From NCBI RefSeq assembly GCF_003586285.1, contig NZ_QUBR01000001.1:1240001-1304000 (forward strand): DNA of 64,000 nucleotides, in the 5' to 3' direction. This document shows, piece by piece, positions 42,086 to 50,605 of the stretch. Every line of letters starts with the position of its first letter. Within the stretch, counting starts at the first letter, position 1. The position numbers were made by a program, and so were the translations under genes. The stretch is from Aeromicrobium endophyticum. GTDB lineage: Bacteria > Actinomycetota > Actinomycetes > Propionibacteriales > Nocardioidaceae. The notes beneath the pieces are model-generated. The model saw only the letters and a list, made by a program, of their open reading frames with translations, did not search any database and had not been told where the DNA came from.

Positions 42086-43408
42086 TCAGTCTGCCGAACG
42101 AGTCGCGCCGAGGACCATCCAGGTGTCGCCGCGCTGGCGCAGCCACAGCGTGACGAGGCGGGCCGCGATGAAGCCGCCGTATGCGACCCACAACCACGTG
42201 AAGCCGGCGTCGGTCAGGCCCACGAGCAGCACGAGCGGCGTGTAGACCGCGAGGGTCGCCAGGCCCGCCAGGGCGAGGTAGACGCCGTCGCCTGCTCCGA
42301 TCAGCACGCCGTCGAGCACGAACACCACCCCCGAGAGGGGCTGGATCGCGGCGACGACCAGCAGAGCCGGCACGAGCGCGTCCTGCACCTGCGGGTCTGA
42401 CGAGAACAGCCGAGGCAGCCAGGGCGCCAGTGCGGCCAGCGCCGCGGCCGCGATCAGACCCGTGCCGATGCCCCAGCCGATCATGCGGCGGGTCAGGGCG
42501 CGGGTGCCGGGTGCGTCGCCGGCGCCCAAGGTGCGCCCGGTCAGCGTCTGGCCAGCGATGGCGACGGCGTCGAGCGCGAAGGCCAGCAGCGAGACCAGGG
42601 TCGCGGCGACCTGGTGTGCTGCGAGCTGGACGTCGCCGAGGCCCGCGGCGACGAGAGCCGCCAGCACCACGGCCACGCGAAGGGTCATCGTCCGGACGAC
42701 CAGTGGCACGCCCTGGGCCGCGGCGTCGAGGATCTCGCGCACCCGCGGACGGATGGCGGCGCGGGCGGGCCGCGCGCGCCGCACCACGACCGTCACGAGC
42801 CAGGCTGCTGCCAGCCATTGAGCGATGACGGTGCCGGCCGCGGCGCCGCGCACGCCGAGCCCGACGCCGTACACGAACGTGACGTTCAGACCGACGTTGA
42901 CGAGGTTGGCCACGATCGTGGCCAGCAGCGGTGTCCGCAGGTCGAGCACCCCACGCAGGGCACCTGTCGCCGCCAGGATCAGCAGCATGGCCGGGATGCC
43001 GAGCGCCGACACGAGCAGGTAGTGCCGGGCGTGCAGCGCGACCTCGACCGAGCTGGACATCGCGCCCGCCAGCACGCCGCTGCTGACGGCGACCAGCGTC
43101 CCGAGCACGATCCCGAGGGCCGCGGCGAGCCACAGCGAGCTGACGGCCAGGCCGAACGCCGTCCGCTCGTCGCCAGCGCCGTGGTGGCGGGCGACGCTCG
43201 CGGTGCTTCCGTAGGCGAGGAACACGCACAGGCCGACGACGGTGCCGAGGACGACCGAGGCCGCTGCCAGCCCGCCCAGCTCGGGGGTTCCGAGGTGGCC
43301 GATGATCGCGGTGTCGGCGAGCAGCATCAGGGGTTCGGTGACGAGCGCGAAGAAGGCCGGGACGGCGATCGCGACGATCTGTCGATCGGCGTCGCGGCGC
43401 AGGTGCAT
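42086..43408 (-). CDS. MATE family efflux transporter
   Basis: A 440-residue transporter with about 12 membrane segments and two homologous halves of the MATE (DinF/NorM-like) family. It has the first-helix pattern IVAIAVPAFFALVTEPLMLLADTAIIGHLG and a second-half repeat. Such pumps export drugs or metabolites using sodium or protons. ATG 43408 has GAGAGG upstream. A palindromic 13-mer lies 52 bases upstream of the start, and the DnaA-box cluster farther upstream is shared with dnaB. Confidence 0.92.
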   Translation of the reverse strand: MHLRRDADRQIVAIAVPAFFALVTEPLMLLADTAIIGHLGTPELGGLAAASVVLGTVVGLCVFLAYGSTASVARHHGAGDERTAFGLAVSSLWLAAALGIVLGTLVAVSSGVLAGAMSSSVEVALHARHYLLVSALGIPAMLLILAATGALRGVLDLRTPLLATIVANLVNVGLNVTFVYGVGLGVRGAAAGTVIAQWLAAAWLVTVVVRRARPARAAIRPRVREILDAAAQGVPLVVRTMTLRVAVVLAALVAAGLGDVQLAAHQVAATLVSLLAFALDAVAIAGQTLTGRTLGAGDAPGTRALTRRMIGWGIGTGLIAAAALAALAPWLPRLFSSDPQVQDALVPALLVVAAIQPLSGVVFVLDGVLIGAGDGVYLALAGLATLAVYTPLVLLVGLTDAGFTWLWVAYGGFIAARLVTLWLRQRGDTWMVLGATRSAD

Positions 43409-43459
43409 GCGGGCCTCTCGAAGGTGACCAACGGGTGACGTGGGACCAAAGTGACGGGG

Positions 43460-43472
43460 TTTGTCGACAAGT
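43460..43472. repeat. Palindromic 13-mer TTTGTCGACAAGT, copy 2
   Basis: Identical to the sequence at 5153-5165, again in a non-coding A+T-rich interval. It lies in the MATE upstream region, so it may bind a regulator acting on MATE or dnaB. Confidence 0.3.
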
Positions 43473-43486
43473 CTATGAACAGGCAC

Positions 43487-43636
43487 CGGTGGATGACCGA
43501 CGGCCGCGAACTATTTTGCCTCCACACACCACAAATTCCATCTTCGCAGGTCAGTGAGGGTGGAGGATCAAAAAATCATTCGTTGTCCACATGTTCGTCC
43601 ACCGGCTGTGCACATGGCCGCACGGCGTTTTCCACA
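43487..43636. promoter_or_regulatory. DnaA-box-like cluster upstream of dnaB
   Basis: The interval holds TTGTCCACA (43583-43591, the actinobacterial DnaA box), TTTTCCACA (43628-43636), and weaker TCGTCCACC (43595), CTGTGCACA (43606) and an inverted TCATCCACC-like site near 43487. It includes an A+T-rich run (GATCAAAAAATCATT). Five related 9-mers in 150 bases suggest DnaA binding that may control dnaB or act as an extra DnaA reservoir. No gene is present from 43409 to 43782. A -10 element TACTGT is at 43700-43705. Confidence 0.5.
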
Positions 43637-43782
43637 GCATGCGCGTAGTTACGCACACCCGCTGTGCGGCGCTGCCTTGGAGCCCGGGAGCGACGGGCCT
43701 ACTGTGACGGGTCGGTGTTTGTCGGTGGCGGCAGCGAGAGTTGTCGGCGTCGGTCGGGATGAAAGAAAAGGCGGTCTCAGCG

Positions 43783-45195
43783 GTGAGTGTGGCGGACCTC
43801 TACGAGGCGGGCCCGGGGCCCGGCGAAGATCCCTCCTCGGGACGCGTTCCTCCTCAAGACATCGCCGCCGAGCAGAGCGTCCTCGGCGCGATGCTCATCA
43901 GCAAGAACGCGATCGACCCGGCCGCCGACATCCTGCAGGGACGCGACTTCTACCGTCCTGCGCACGAGCTGATCTTCGACATCATCGTCGACCTCGCCAA
44001 CCGCGGCGAGCCGGCCGACGCCATCACGGTGGCCGCCGAGCTGCAGCGCCGCGGGGAGGTCGGACGCATCGGCGGCGCGCCCTACCTCCACGACCTGGTC
44101 CAGGCCGTGCCGATCGCGTCCAACGTCGACTTCTACGCCCACATCGTCCGCGAGAAGGCCGTGCTCCGGCGCCTCGTGCAGGTCGGTCAGCGCATCGCCC
44201 AGATGGGTCAGGCGCAGGAGGGCGAGCTCTCCGAGATCGTCGACCGGGCGCAGGCCGAGGTGCTCGACGTCGACGGCACGAGCCAGGCCGAGGACTACCG
44301 GCTGGTCTCCGAGCTGATGCCCCTGACGATCGACGAGATCGAGGAGATCCAGGGCCGCGACGGCACGCTCACCGGCGTCCCCTCGGGCTTCCCCGACCTC
44401 GACAAGTTCACCACCGGCTTCCGGTCGGGTCAGATGATCGTCGTGGCCGCCCGTCCGGGTGTCGGCAAGTCGACGCTGGGCCTCGACTTCGTCCGCTCGG
44501 CGGCGATCCGCCACCAGATCCCGTGCGCCATCTTCTCGCTCGAGATGACGGGCGCCGAGATCGCGATGCGCATGCTCTCGGCCGAAGCCCGGGTCAGCAT
44601 CGGGCACATGCGCGGTGGCGGCATGCACCAGCGCGACTGGGACGCCATCACCAAGGCCATGCCGCGGGTCAACTCCGCTCCGATCATTGTCGACGACAGC
44701 CCCAACATGACGATGCCCGAGATCCGGTCCAAGGCCCGCCGCATCAAGAAGCAGCACGGTCTCGGCTTCATCGTCATCGACTACCTCCAGCTGATGACGT
44801 CGGGCAAGCGGGTCGAGAACCGTCAGGTCGAGGTCTCGGAGTTCTCGCGCAACATCAAGCTGCTCGCCAAGGAGCTCGAGTGCCCCGTGGTGGCCATCAG
44901 CCAGCTCAACCGTGGCTCCGAGCAGCGCACCGACAAGACCCCGCAGATCTCCGACCTGCGCGAGTCGGGCTCGATCGAGCAGGACGCCGACATCGTGCTG
45001 CTGCTCAACCGTCCCGACGCCCAGGGCGCCGGCGAGTCCGACCGCCCGGGCGAGGCCGACATCATCATCGCCAAGAACCGTTCGGGCCCGACCAACAAGA
45101 TCGCCGTCAGCTTCCAGGGCCACTACTCGCGGTTCACGCCCATGGCGCGCGACGCCGAGCCGCCGGCCGTCGCCGCCGGCGACTTCTTCGGCTGA
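43783..45195 (+). CDS. dnaB: Replicative DNA helicase DnaB
   Basis: The hexameric 5'-3' helicase of the replication fork, about 470 residues. The N-terminal domain (VPPQDIAAEQSVLGAMLISKNAI) and the RecA-like motor are complete: Walker A ARPGVGKSTLGLDF, Walker B FIVIDYLQLM, SLEMTGAEI and the ISQLNRGSEQR/DLRESGSIEQDAD motifs. No intein is present. I chose GTG 43783 because the conserved SVADLYEAG start follows it; ATG 43759 is an alternative. In many actinobacteria dnaB follows rplI directly; here a binding protein, hydrolase and MATE gene lie between. Confidence 0.96.
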   Translation: MSVADLYEAGPGPGEDPSSGRVPPQDIAAEQSVLGAMLISKNAIDPAADILQGRDFYRPAHELIFDIIVDLANRGEPADAITVAAELQRRGEVGRIGGAPYLHDLVQAVPIASNVDFYAHIVREKAVLRRLVQVGQRIAQMGQAQEGELSEIVDRAQAEVLDVDGTSQAEDYRLVSELMPLTIDEIEEIQGRDGTLTGVPSGFPDLDKFTTGFRSGQMIVVAARPGVGKSTLGLDFVRSAAIRHQIPCAIFSLEMTGAEIAMRMLSAEARVSIGHMRGGGMHQRDWDAITKAMPRVNSAPIIVDDSPNMTMPEIRSKARRIKKQHGLGFIVIDYLQLMTSGKRVENRQVEVSEFSRNIKLLAKELECPVVAISQLNRGSEQRTDKTPQISDLRESGSIEQDADIVLLLNRPDAQGAGESDRPGEADIIIAKNRSGPTNKIAVSFQGHYSRFTPMARDAEPPAVAAGDFFG

Positions 45196-45619
45196 GATCA
45201 GGACCGCTCTGCCTGCTTCGCGGTTCTTCTGCGACGGGAAATGAATATCGCGTCGCGAGACGGCCGAGCGGACGGTAGGGGCCTGATTCCAGGCAGACTG
45301 CCTGCAAGACGTTAGCCGGACCTCACGCGATGGCCGGGTTCAGCTACAGACTCACGATGGATGGCGATCGAGCCGGCATGGGTCCGTGCAGGCAGGCTCG
45401 ACGAGCCAAGACCCGGTACAGCATGGCGAACTGGCGTCAGGGGCATGCCGGCGCCAGGAACGAACCCCGCCAACTGATTCGTATTCCCGCTGACCGCGAC
45501 GGCCACCGGCGACAGACCACGGTTGCAGCCACCCATCGGAAAGTCGTCACGTGCATGCTGGCACATTCGTCGCCTGACGTGGCGAAATTTCCACGTCCAT
45601 CTATCCGTCGGAGGTCTCA
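45196..45619. other. Non-coding stretch after dnaB
   Basis: No convincing gene is seen. It contains CAGGCAG-A-CTGCCTG (45290-45304), a possible terminator for dnaB, and the inverted repeat GACGTGG...CCACGTC (45577-45598), a possible operator just upstream of the broken gene's SD. Composition is less GC-rich than the neighbouring genes. Confidence 0.5.
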
Positions 45620-46260
45620 GTGAGCCAATGGTCCATGAAGTTCATCAGTTGAAATGCGCGGCGTCGCGGTCAGCGAGGAAGACTGACATTGGGAGCTGGT
45701 GCAGCAGCACTCGCGCTCGTGGGCGCCTCGGTCCCAGGGACTGCAGCCTTTGCCGAGTCCGATTCGGTGGCGGCAGAGAGCTCGGACGCCGAGATCAATC
45801 GTTCGTTGGACGCCCTGGCGAAGACCTTCGCAAGCACCGTGAGTGACCTGGAGGTGCGCGAGTCCATCCACGACGCTGTCGCCGAGCGCTTCGATGGCGA
45901 CACGAACGTTCTTTGGAAGACGCTGGCGAGCGAGCCGGGCGTCCGAAGCGGTCTGAGCGCCAGCTACAGCAAGGGCAAGTCCGTGTCTTCTCGCGATGCT
46001 CTGGTGGCGGTGGATCGCCTCGCGAGCAGCATCCCCCGCCTCCAGATCGCGGTGCCTGCCAACTTCGATGCGTGGGACCCCGCTACGTACACGCCTGTGG
46101 TCGCCTTCATGCCGCAAGGTGTGGACGACACGACCGTGAAGACGGTGACGGCATACGACAGCTCGGGGAAGGCGACAGAGCTCGACGCGCAAGTCCCGCC
46201 GAATGTGCCTGTCATCGTGTTGGGGACAGCTGAGCTCAGCACAGCGAAGAAGCAGATAGC
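45620..46260 (+). pseudogene. Broken secreted-protein gene (nonsense and 3' truncation)
   Basis: A GTG at 45620 has a strong SD (GGAGGT, 45610-45615) and begins SQWSMKFIS, but codon 11 is TGA. The frame then continues NARRRGQRGRLTLGAGAAALALVGASVPGTAAFA, a perfect twin-charged signal peptide, and a secreted domain to about PVIVLGTAEL. After about 46258 the frame runs into the leader of the sigma-factor gene, so the rest of the protein is missing. The pattern weakly recalls DUF3103-like exoproteins. Restart at TTG 45689 would give a signal without its basic region. I judge it a pseudogene. Confidence 0.65.
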
Positions 46261-46307
46261 TTGCCGGTCCTTGCGACACACTCGTGCGACTCTCGACAAG
46301 AGGAGAC

Positions 46308-46877
46308 ATGGACTCAACCGTTGCGGCGCAGCATCGGGAGCAGCGCTTCCGGACGTTGTATGACGACGTTCATGGTGATCTGCTGCGCTTCGTGCTCCGC
46401 CGAGTCCATCCGCGGCACGCCGAGGACGTCGTCAGCGAGGCGATGCTCGTGGCGTGGCGGCGCCTGGACGACGTGCCCATCGAGCTGTCCTCGGCGCGCG
46501 CCTGGTTGTTCGGCGTGGCACGTCACATCCTCCTGAACACGGGACGGCGCGAGCACAAGGAGCAGGCGCTCCCGGTTCGTCTCGCCGAGGCCGTTCCCCC
46601 GGTGACGCACGGCGGTCAATCGGCTGATCTGGTCGCCACGCAAGTCGACATCGCGAGAGCGTGGGAAGCACTGAGTCCTATCCACCAGGAGGCACTCGCT
46701 CTTCGGGTCTTCGAGGGACTCAGCGCGCCCGAGGCCGCCCTCACGCTGGACATCTCACCGACAGCCTTCCGGCTCCGGCTCTCTCGTGCCAGGAGAGCGC
46801 TGGCCAGGCTCATCGAGTCGGGGAACGGCGATGGCCCGATTCCGGGTGGCACCACCTACGCAAGGAGTCCGCAATGA
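46308..46877 (+). CDS. ECF-family RNA polymerase sigma factor
   Basis: A 189-residue ECF sigma factor. Region 2 (FRTLYDDVHGDLLRFVLRRVHPRHAEDVVSEAMLVAWRRLD, with ARAWLFGVARHIL) and region 4 (ALSPIHQEALALRVFEGLSAPEAALTLDISPTAFRLRLSRARRAL) are clear. ATG 46308 has AAGAGGAG at good spacing. It overlaps the following membrane protein gene by ATGA, the usual sigma/anti-sigma coupling. The broken gene ends directly upstream. The target regulon is unknown. Confidence 0.9.
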   Translation: MDSTVAAQHREQRFRTLYDDVHGDLLRFVLRRVHPRHAEDVVSEAMLVAWRRLDDVPIELSSARAWLFGVARHILLNTGRREHKEQALPVRLAEAVPPVTHGGQSADLVATQVDIARAWEALSPIHQEALALRVFEGLSAPEAALTLDISPTAFRLRLSRARRALARLIESGNGDGPIPGGTTYARSPQ

Positions 46878-47701
46878 CCAAGCACACCTTTGCCCAGCTC
46901 GAGAGCGTCCTGCGAGACATGGACCCGGCGCCGCGCGTATTGACCGACGACGAACGTGAACGCGCTGTGACGACGCGCGATCTGATCCTCTCGACACCCA
47001 GTGCCGAGCACGTGCGGATCGCGCCCGATCGTCAGGTCCGCCGTCGACGCCGTGCACTCGTTGCGGTGGCCGCCGCCGCGACCGCGGCTGTCGCGGTGCC
47101 GACCGCCATCGGCGGGGCCACGGCCTTCGCGTCGTGGACCGCGACCCCGCAGCCGCTGTCACGCTCGGATGTCTCGGCGGCCGCCACCACGTGCCAGTCA
47201 GCTCTCGGCATCGGCGGTCGAGATGCCCGACCAGTCATCGGTGAGAAGCGAGGCGGATGGACGTACGTTCTCGTCGGCGGCCCAACCGGAGAAGGTGCAT
47301 GCCTGATGTCCAACGACCTCGTCGGCACGCCCGGCGACACGGCCAGCAAGAGGGGATTCCTCGGGACCTTCGACGCGGATCCCCCTTCGGCGCCGACGCC
47401 GCCCCCCGACGGCTTCGTGGAGACCGAGAGCATGCAGGGCTCCATCCCCCTCCGGGGTCGGCTTCCGTTCACCACCACGGACGGATGGCTCAGCTGGGTC
47501 AGTGGGTACGTGGGCGGGGATGTCGTTGGCATCTCGCTGCACCCGCCGATGGGTCCTGATGTCACAGCCACCGTCAGCCAGGGTCGTTTCAGCGCGTGGT
47601 GGCCGGCGAACGGCGCCAAGCAGGGTGCCGGTGGGGTGTGGACCTACACCGTCACCTTGGCCGACGGCACGTCACGGCCAGCGCAGCCCGCAGGCTACTG
47701 A
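46874..47701 (+). CDS. Membrane protein coupled to the ECF sigma factor
   Basis: A 275-residue protein: an about 55-residue cytoplasmic part, a very basic stretch (RQVRRRRRALVA), one membrane segment (about 60-85) and an extracellular domain of about 190 residues containing two cysteines (TTCQSALG and GEGACLM). The topology and four-base overlap with the sigma gene suggest an anti-sigma factor, but the common zinc-binding HxxxCxxC motif is missing. AAGGAG precedes the ATG. It may instead be a structural target encoded in the same operon. Its stop overlaps that of the next convergent gene. Confidence 0.65.
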   Translation: MTKHTFAQLESVLRDMDPAPRVLTDDERERAVTTRDLILSTPSAEHVRIAPDRQVRRRRRALVAVAAAATAAVAVPTAIGGATAFASWTATPQPLSRSDVSAAATTCQSALGIGGRDARPVIGEKRGGWTYVLVGGPTGEGACLMSNDLVGTPGDTASKRGFLGTFDADPPSAPTPPPDGFVETESMQGSIPLRGRLPFTTTDGWLSWVSGYVGGDVVGISLHPPMGPDVTATVSQGRFSAWWPANGAKQGAGGVWTYTVTLADGTSRPAQPAGY

Positions 47702-49209
47702 TACGTCACCAGGTCGGGATGCGGTCGCACCTTCCGCCACGTCTGGGGCACGTTCAGCATCGGCGAGTCCTCGTCGATGAAGTTCTTCCAACCCCACCCG
47801 ACGTCGGCGGGGGCACCGCGACGCAGGGTCTTCCAGGTGCCCTGCTTGGCACCTTGCGGCCCTGACCCGTCCACGTGGATGACGGTCGCCAGCTCGGGGT
47901 GGGACGTGTTGAGGCGGCTGCGGTCCTTGATCATCGCGAGCGAGAACTGGTGTAGCACGAACAGCTTCTGCGGCAGCGCCTTCTCGCGCGTCAGGTCGGC
48001 CAGCCAGGCGCTGGTGCGATTGACCTCGGCGACCGAGACGGAGCCGATCTGCGCCAGGTGCTTCTGCTTGCGCTTGAGCCGCCACTCCGGGTCGAGCGCC
48101 AGGCCGACGTTAGGGCGCTCGAGCAGCGAGCGGTACCGCTTGGCCTGGGTGAGGAAGTCGGTGCGCCCGGGCTGCAGGTCGAGGACGACGTAGACGCCGG
48201 CCTTCTGGGCGGCGTCGATCATCGGCTCGAGCTTCGCGATCGACGTCTCGGTCGAGTAGTCCTTGTCCTTGCCGGGCGACGAGGACGCGACCGTTGCGAT
48301 GATCTCGAAGGTCGGCACGACCGTGCGGTCGGTGACGCGTCGGTACTTGCGCGCGAGCCGCTCGACGCGTCGGACGGACGCCCGCACGCCCTGCTCGCCG
48401 AGCACCCCGAGCTGTGGCGCCCCGGGGTGGCCGTACATCGCGGTGTAGAGCCGGTCGCCGAGGGCGAGGTAGCCGCCCGAGGGCTGCTTCAGGCCCTTGC
48501 GGACGGCCTCGAGCGGGTACGACACCTCGGCGAACGGCGTTCCGAGGGCGAGGACCGGGTCGCCGGGATGCTCGGCGATGTAGGCGGCGGCCTCCGGGCT
48601 GGTGCGCGGATCGGCGCCGGCCGCCTCGAGCACGTGCGCGCCGGCGGAGCGGGCCGTGGCGACGGCTGCGGCGTCGGCCTGCGCCGAGGTGCTCAGCACG
48701 ATGACGCCGAGATCCTCCGGCGACGGGTCGACGTCGCCGCGCAACCGGGTGACCTCGGCCGCGGCCCGCGTGTCGTCGACGGGCACGGCCCGCGCGTGAA
48801 GCACCTTCTGCGTCGAGCCGAAGGTCAGCACGGTCGACGCCTTCAGCCGCGCCAGCTCGGCCGGTGCGTCCGGTCCGTCGAGCAGCACCGGCGCCCCGAG
48901 ACCCGTGGCCGTGGCGACGGCGACGCGCTGGGCCTCGGCGTCGGCGGGGTCGGCGAGCACCGCGACCGGTGAGGACGTGAACAGCCGGCGGGAGACCTCG
49001 ACGGACGTCGAGGCGCCCGAGGCCGGGGCGATCACGTCGAGCGCCTTGCCGGGCACGCGGGCCTGCGCCGAGGACGCCTCGACCACCTCGGCGGCCGGCG
49101 ACGAGCCGGCGAAGGGCTGCTGGTCGACGATCAGGGCGGTGGCCACGAGACCTACCGCCACCGCGCAGCAGACGACGGTCACCCGATTGAGCCTGGAAGA
49201 TACGCTCAT
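47695..49209 (-). CDS. Conserved actinobacterial membrane-anchored protein of unknown function
   Basis: A 504-residue protein with an N-terminal membrane anchor (RVTVVCCAVAVGLVATALIV, residues 9-28). Residues about 75-150 (SPVAVLADPADAEAQRVAVATATGLGAPVLLDG...TVLTFG) recall cell-wall-binding type 2 repeats. The C-terminal half (FEIIATVASS, VYVVLDLQPGRTDF, VGLALDPEWRL, FVLHQFSLAMI, VIHVDGSGPQG) looks like a barrel-shaped hydrolase domain with conserved acidic positions. I do not recognise a named family. ATG 49209 is preceded by TAGGGT at seven bases, and it overlaps the DedA start codon on the other strand. Confidence 0.7.
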   Translation of the reverse strand: MSVSSRLNRVTVVCCAVAVGLVATALIVDQQPFAGSSPAAEVVEASSAQARVPGKALDVIAPASGASTSVEVSRRLFTSSPVAVLADPADAEAQRVAVATATGLGAPVLLDGPDAPAELARLKASTVLTFGSTQKVLHARAVPVDDTRAAAEVTRLRGDVDPSPEDLGVIVLSTSAQADAAAVATARSAGAHVLEAAGADPRTSPEAAAYIAEHPGDPVLALGTPFAEVSYPLEAVRKGLKQPSGGYLALGDRLYTAMYGHPGAPQLGVLGEQGVRASVRRVERLARKYRRVTDRTVVPTFEIIATVASSSPGKDKDYSTETSIAKLEPMIDAAQKAGVYVVLDLQPGRTDFLTQAKRYRSLLERPNVGLALDPEWRLKRKQKHLAQIGSVSVAEVNRTSAWLADLTREKALPQKLFVLHQFSLAMIKDRSRLNTSHPELATVIHVDGSGPQGAKQGTWKTLRRGAPADVGWGWKNFIDEDSPMLNVPQTWRKVRPHPDLVTYQ

Positions 49210-49222
49210 GCCCGTGACCCTA
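49201..49222. promoter_or_regulatory. Overlapping divergent start/promoter elements
   Basis: Plus strand: TACGCT (49201-49206), then ATG 49208 and GTG 49214. Minus strand: TAGGGT (49222-49217), then ATG 49209. Each gene's putative -10 lies inside the other gene's coding start, and the two ATG codons share the sequence CATG. Transcription of the two genes is likely mutually exclusive at any moment. Confidence 0.55.
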
Positions 49223-49870
49223 CTGACCACCCTCACAGCGTCCACCTCGGGAGTTCCCGACACGGGTCTGGCTGGATTCGTCGCCGACGTCATGGGATCG
49301 GTGGGCCTGCTGGGCGTCGGTCTCATCCTCGCCGTCGAGACGATCCTGCCGTTCCTGCCCAGTGAGGTCGCCCTCCCGCTGGCCGGTTTCAGCGCCAATC
49401 GCGGCGACTTCGGGCTGGTGCCCGTCATCGCCGCGGCGACGGTCGGCTCGGTCGGCGGTGCCTTGGTGCTCTACTGGATCTCGCTCAAGTTCGGCCTCGA
49501 GCGCACCCGCGCCGTGCTGTCGAAGGTCCCGTTCGTCACCGAGCACGACATCGACAAGGGCGTCGCGTGGTTCGCTCGCAACGACGCGATGGCGGTGTTC
49601 TGGGGTCGCATGGTGCCCGGCATCCGCAGCCTGATCTCCATCCCCGCGGGGGTCGAGCGGATGTCGATCAAGCGTTTCTTGATCTACACCACCGCCGGAA
49701 GCCTGATCTGGAACGTCATCTGGATCGTCTCCGGCTACCAGCTCGGCGAGAACTGGGAGTCGGTCGAGAAGTACGGCAACGTGCTCAAGTACGTGCTGGT
49801 CGCTGCTGTGCTGGTGCTGCTCGCGTGGTTCGTGGTCTACAAGATCCGCGTGCGTCGCCGCGCCGCCTGA
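49208..49870 (+). CDS. DedA family (SNARE-associated) membrane protein
   Basis: A 220-residue DedA-family protein, implicated in lipid carrier recycling and membrane homeostasis. Visible motifs: ETILPFLPSEVALPLAGFSA (E and proline residues of the family), the GLERTRAVLSKVPFVTEHDIDKG stretch and FWGRMVPGIRSLISIPAG with the conserved R/G pattern, plus four to five membrane segments. ATG 49208 has GGAAGA upstream; GTG 49214 fits a leaderless transcript from TACGCT. The C terminus is basic (KIRVRRRAA). Confidence 0.9.
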   Translation: MPVTLLTTLTASTSGVPDTGLAGFVADVMGSVGLLGVGLILAVETILPFLPSEVALPLAGFSANRGDFGLVPVIAAATVGSVGGALVLYWISLKFGLERTRAVLSKVPFVTEHDIDKGVAWFARNDAMAVFWGRMVPGIRSLISIPAGVERMSIKRFLIYTTAGSLIWNVIWIVSGYQLGENWESVEKYGNVLKYVLVAAVLVLLAWFVVYKIRVRRRAA

Positions 49871-49909
49871 TCCGTCCGCCCGTGTGGGGGCCCGACCTAC
49901 AGTGACCGG

Positions 49910-50599
49910 GTGACTTCTTCGGTGATCCGGCGCCTGGTGCCCGCTGCGGCTGCGGCCCTCGTCCTGCTGTCGGGCTGCAGCGGCTCGGACGACTCAGAGC
50001 CCGCGACGAAGCCAAGCGCCACGCCCACCGCCAGCGCCACCCCCAGCGTCCCGCCGGTCGACGCCTCGCAGGTCGCGTGCTCGATGCTCACGGCGTCCGA
50101 CCGCACGGCCCTGGCCGGCACGGCCGTCGACGAGGTCGTCGCCGCCTCGGGCACCGACGGCGGCAGCCAGTGCCGGTGGCAGGCCGACGCCGCCGTCATC
50201 CAGGTGACGACCCTGCCGGCCAAGGAGTGGGCCAAGTCGCTGCCCGACGTGGTCAAGAACCTGGAGTCGTCGAGCGCGAGCGCCTCCCCGGCCGACAAGA
50301 AGGACCTCGAGACGGCCAAGAAGCTGCTGTCGGGTGCGGCGAGCTTCACCGACGAGCAGGCGTGCCAGGCCTTCACGACGCTGGCCGAGCTCGACGGCGA
50401 TCCGAAGGGCACCACGACGACCGTCACGTCGATCCCGATCACCGAGACCGAGTCGGGCATCTCGGCCCAGGGCTGCGACGACGGCGAGCTCACCTCGGTG
50501 CTCTACTCGATCCCGGGCCTCAAGGAGACAGCCGCGATCGACAAGACCGTCACCACGATCCTCGAGCGGGCGCAGAAGCGCTACGCCGCTGCGCAGTAG
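49910..50599 (+). CDS. DUF3558-like lipoprotein
   Basis: A 229-residue lipoprotein: signal ending LVLLSGC (C23 lipidated), a Ser/Thr/Pro-rich linker (about 25-50) and a domain with cysteine pairs (ACSMLTASDR, SQCRWQA, DEQACQAF, QGCDDG). The first pair plus GT..V resembles actinobacterial DUF3558-type exoproteins, of unknown function. GTG 49910 lies six bases after TACAGT (49898-49903), suggesting a leaderless transcript. It faces the ABC exporter. Confidence 0.75.
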   Translation: MTSSVIRRLVPAAAAALVLLSGCSGSDDSEPATKPSATPTASATPSVPPVDASQVACSMLTASDRTALAGTAVDEVVAASGTDGGSQCRWQADAAVIQVTTLPAKEWAKSLPDVVKNLESSSASASPADKKDLETAKKLLSGAASFTDEQACQAFTTLAELDGDPKGTTTTVTSIPITETESGISAQGCDDGELTSVLYSIPGLKETAAIDKTVTTILERAQKRYAAAQ

Positions 50600-50605
50600 C
50601 CGCCG

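Noticed and set aside
45312..45623. Small frames on both strands after dnaB
   Set aside because: No SD, no recognisable motif and no hydrophobic or signal pattern; treated as non-coding.
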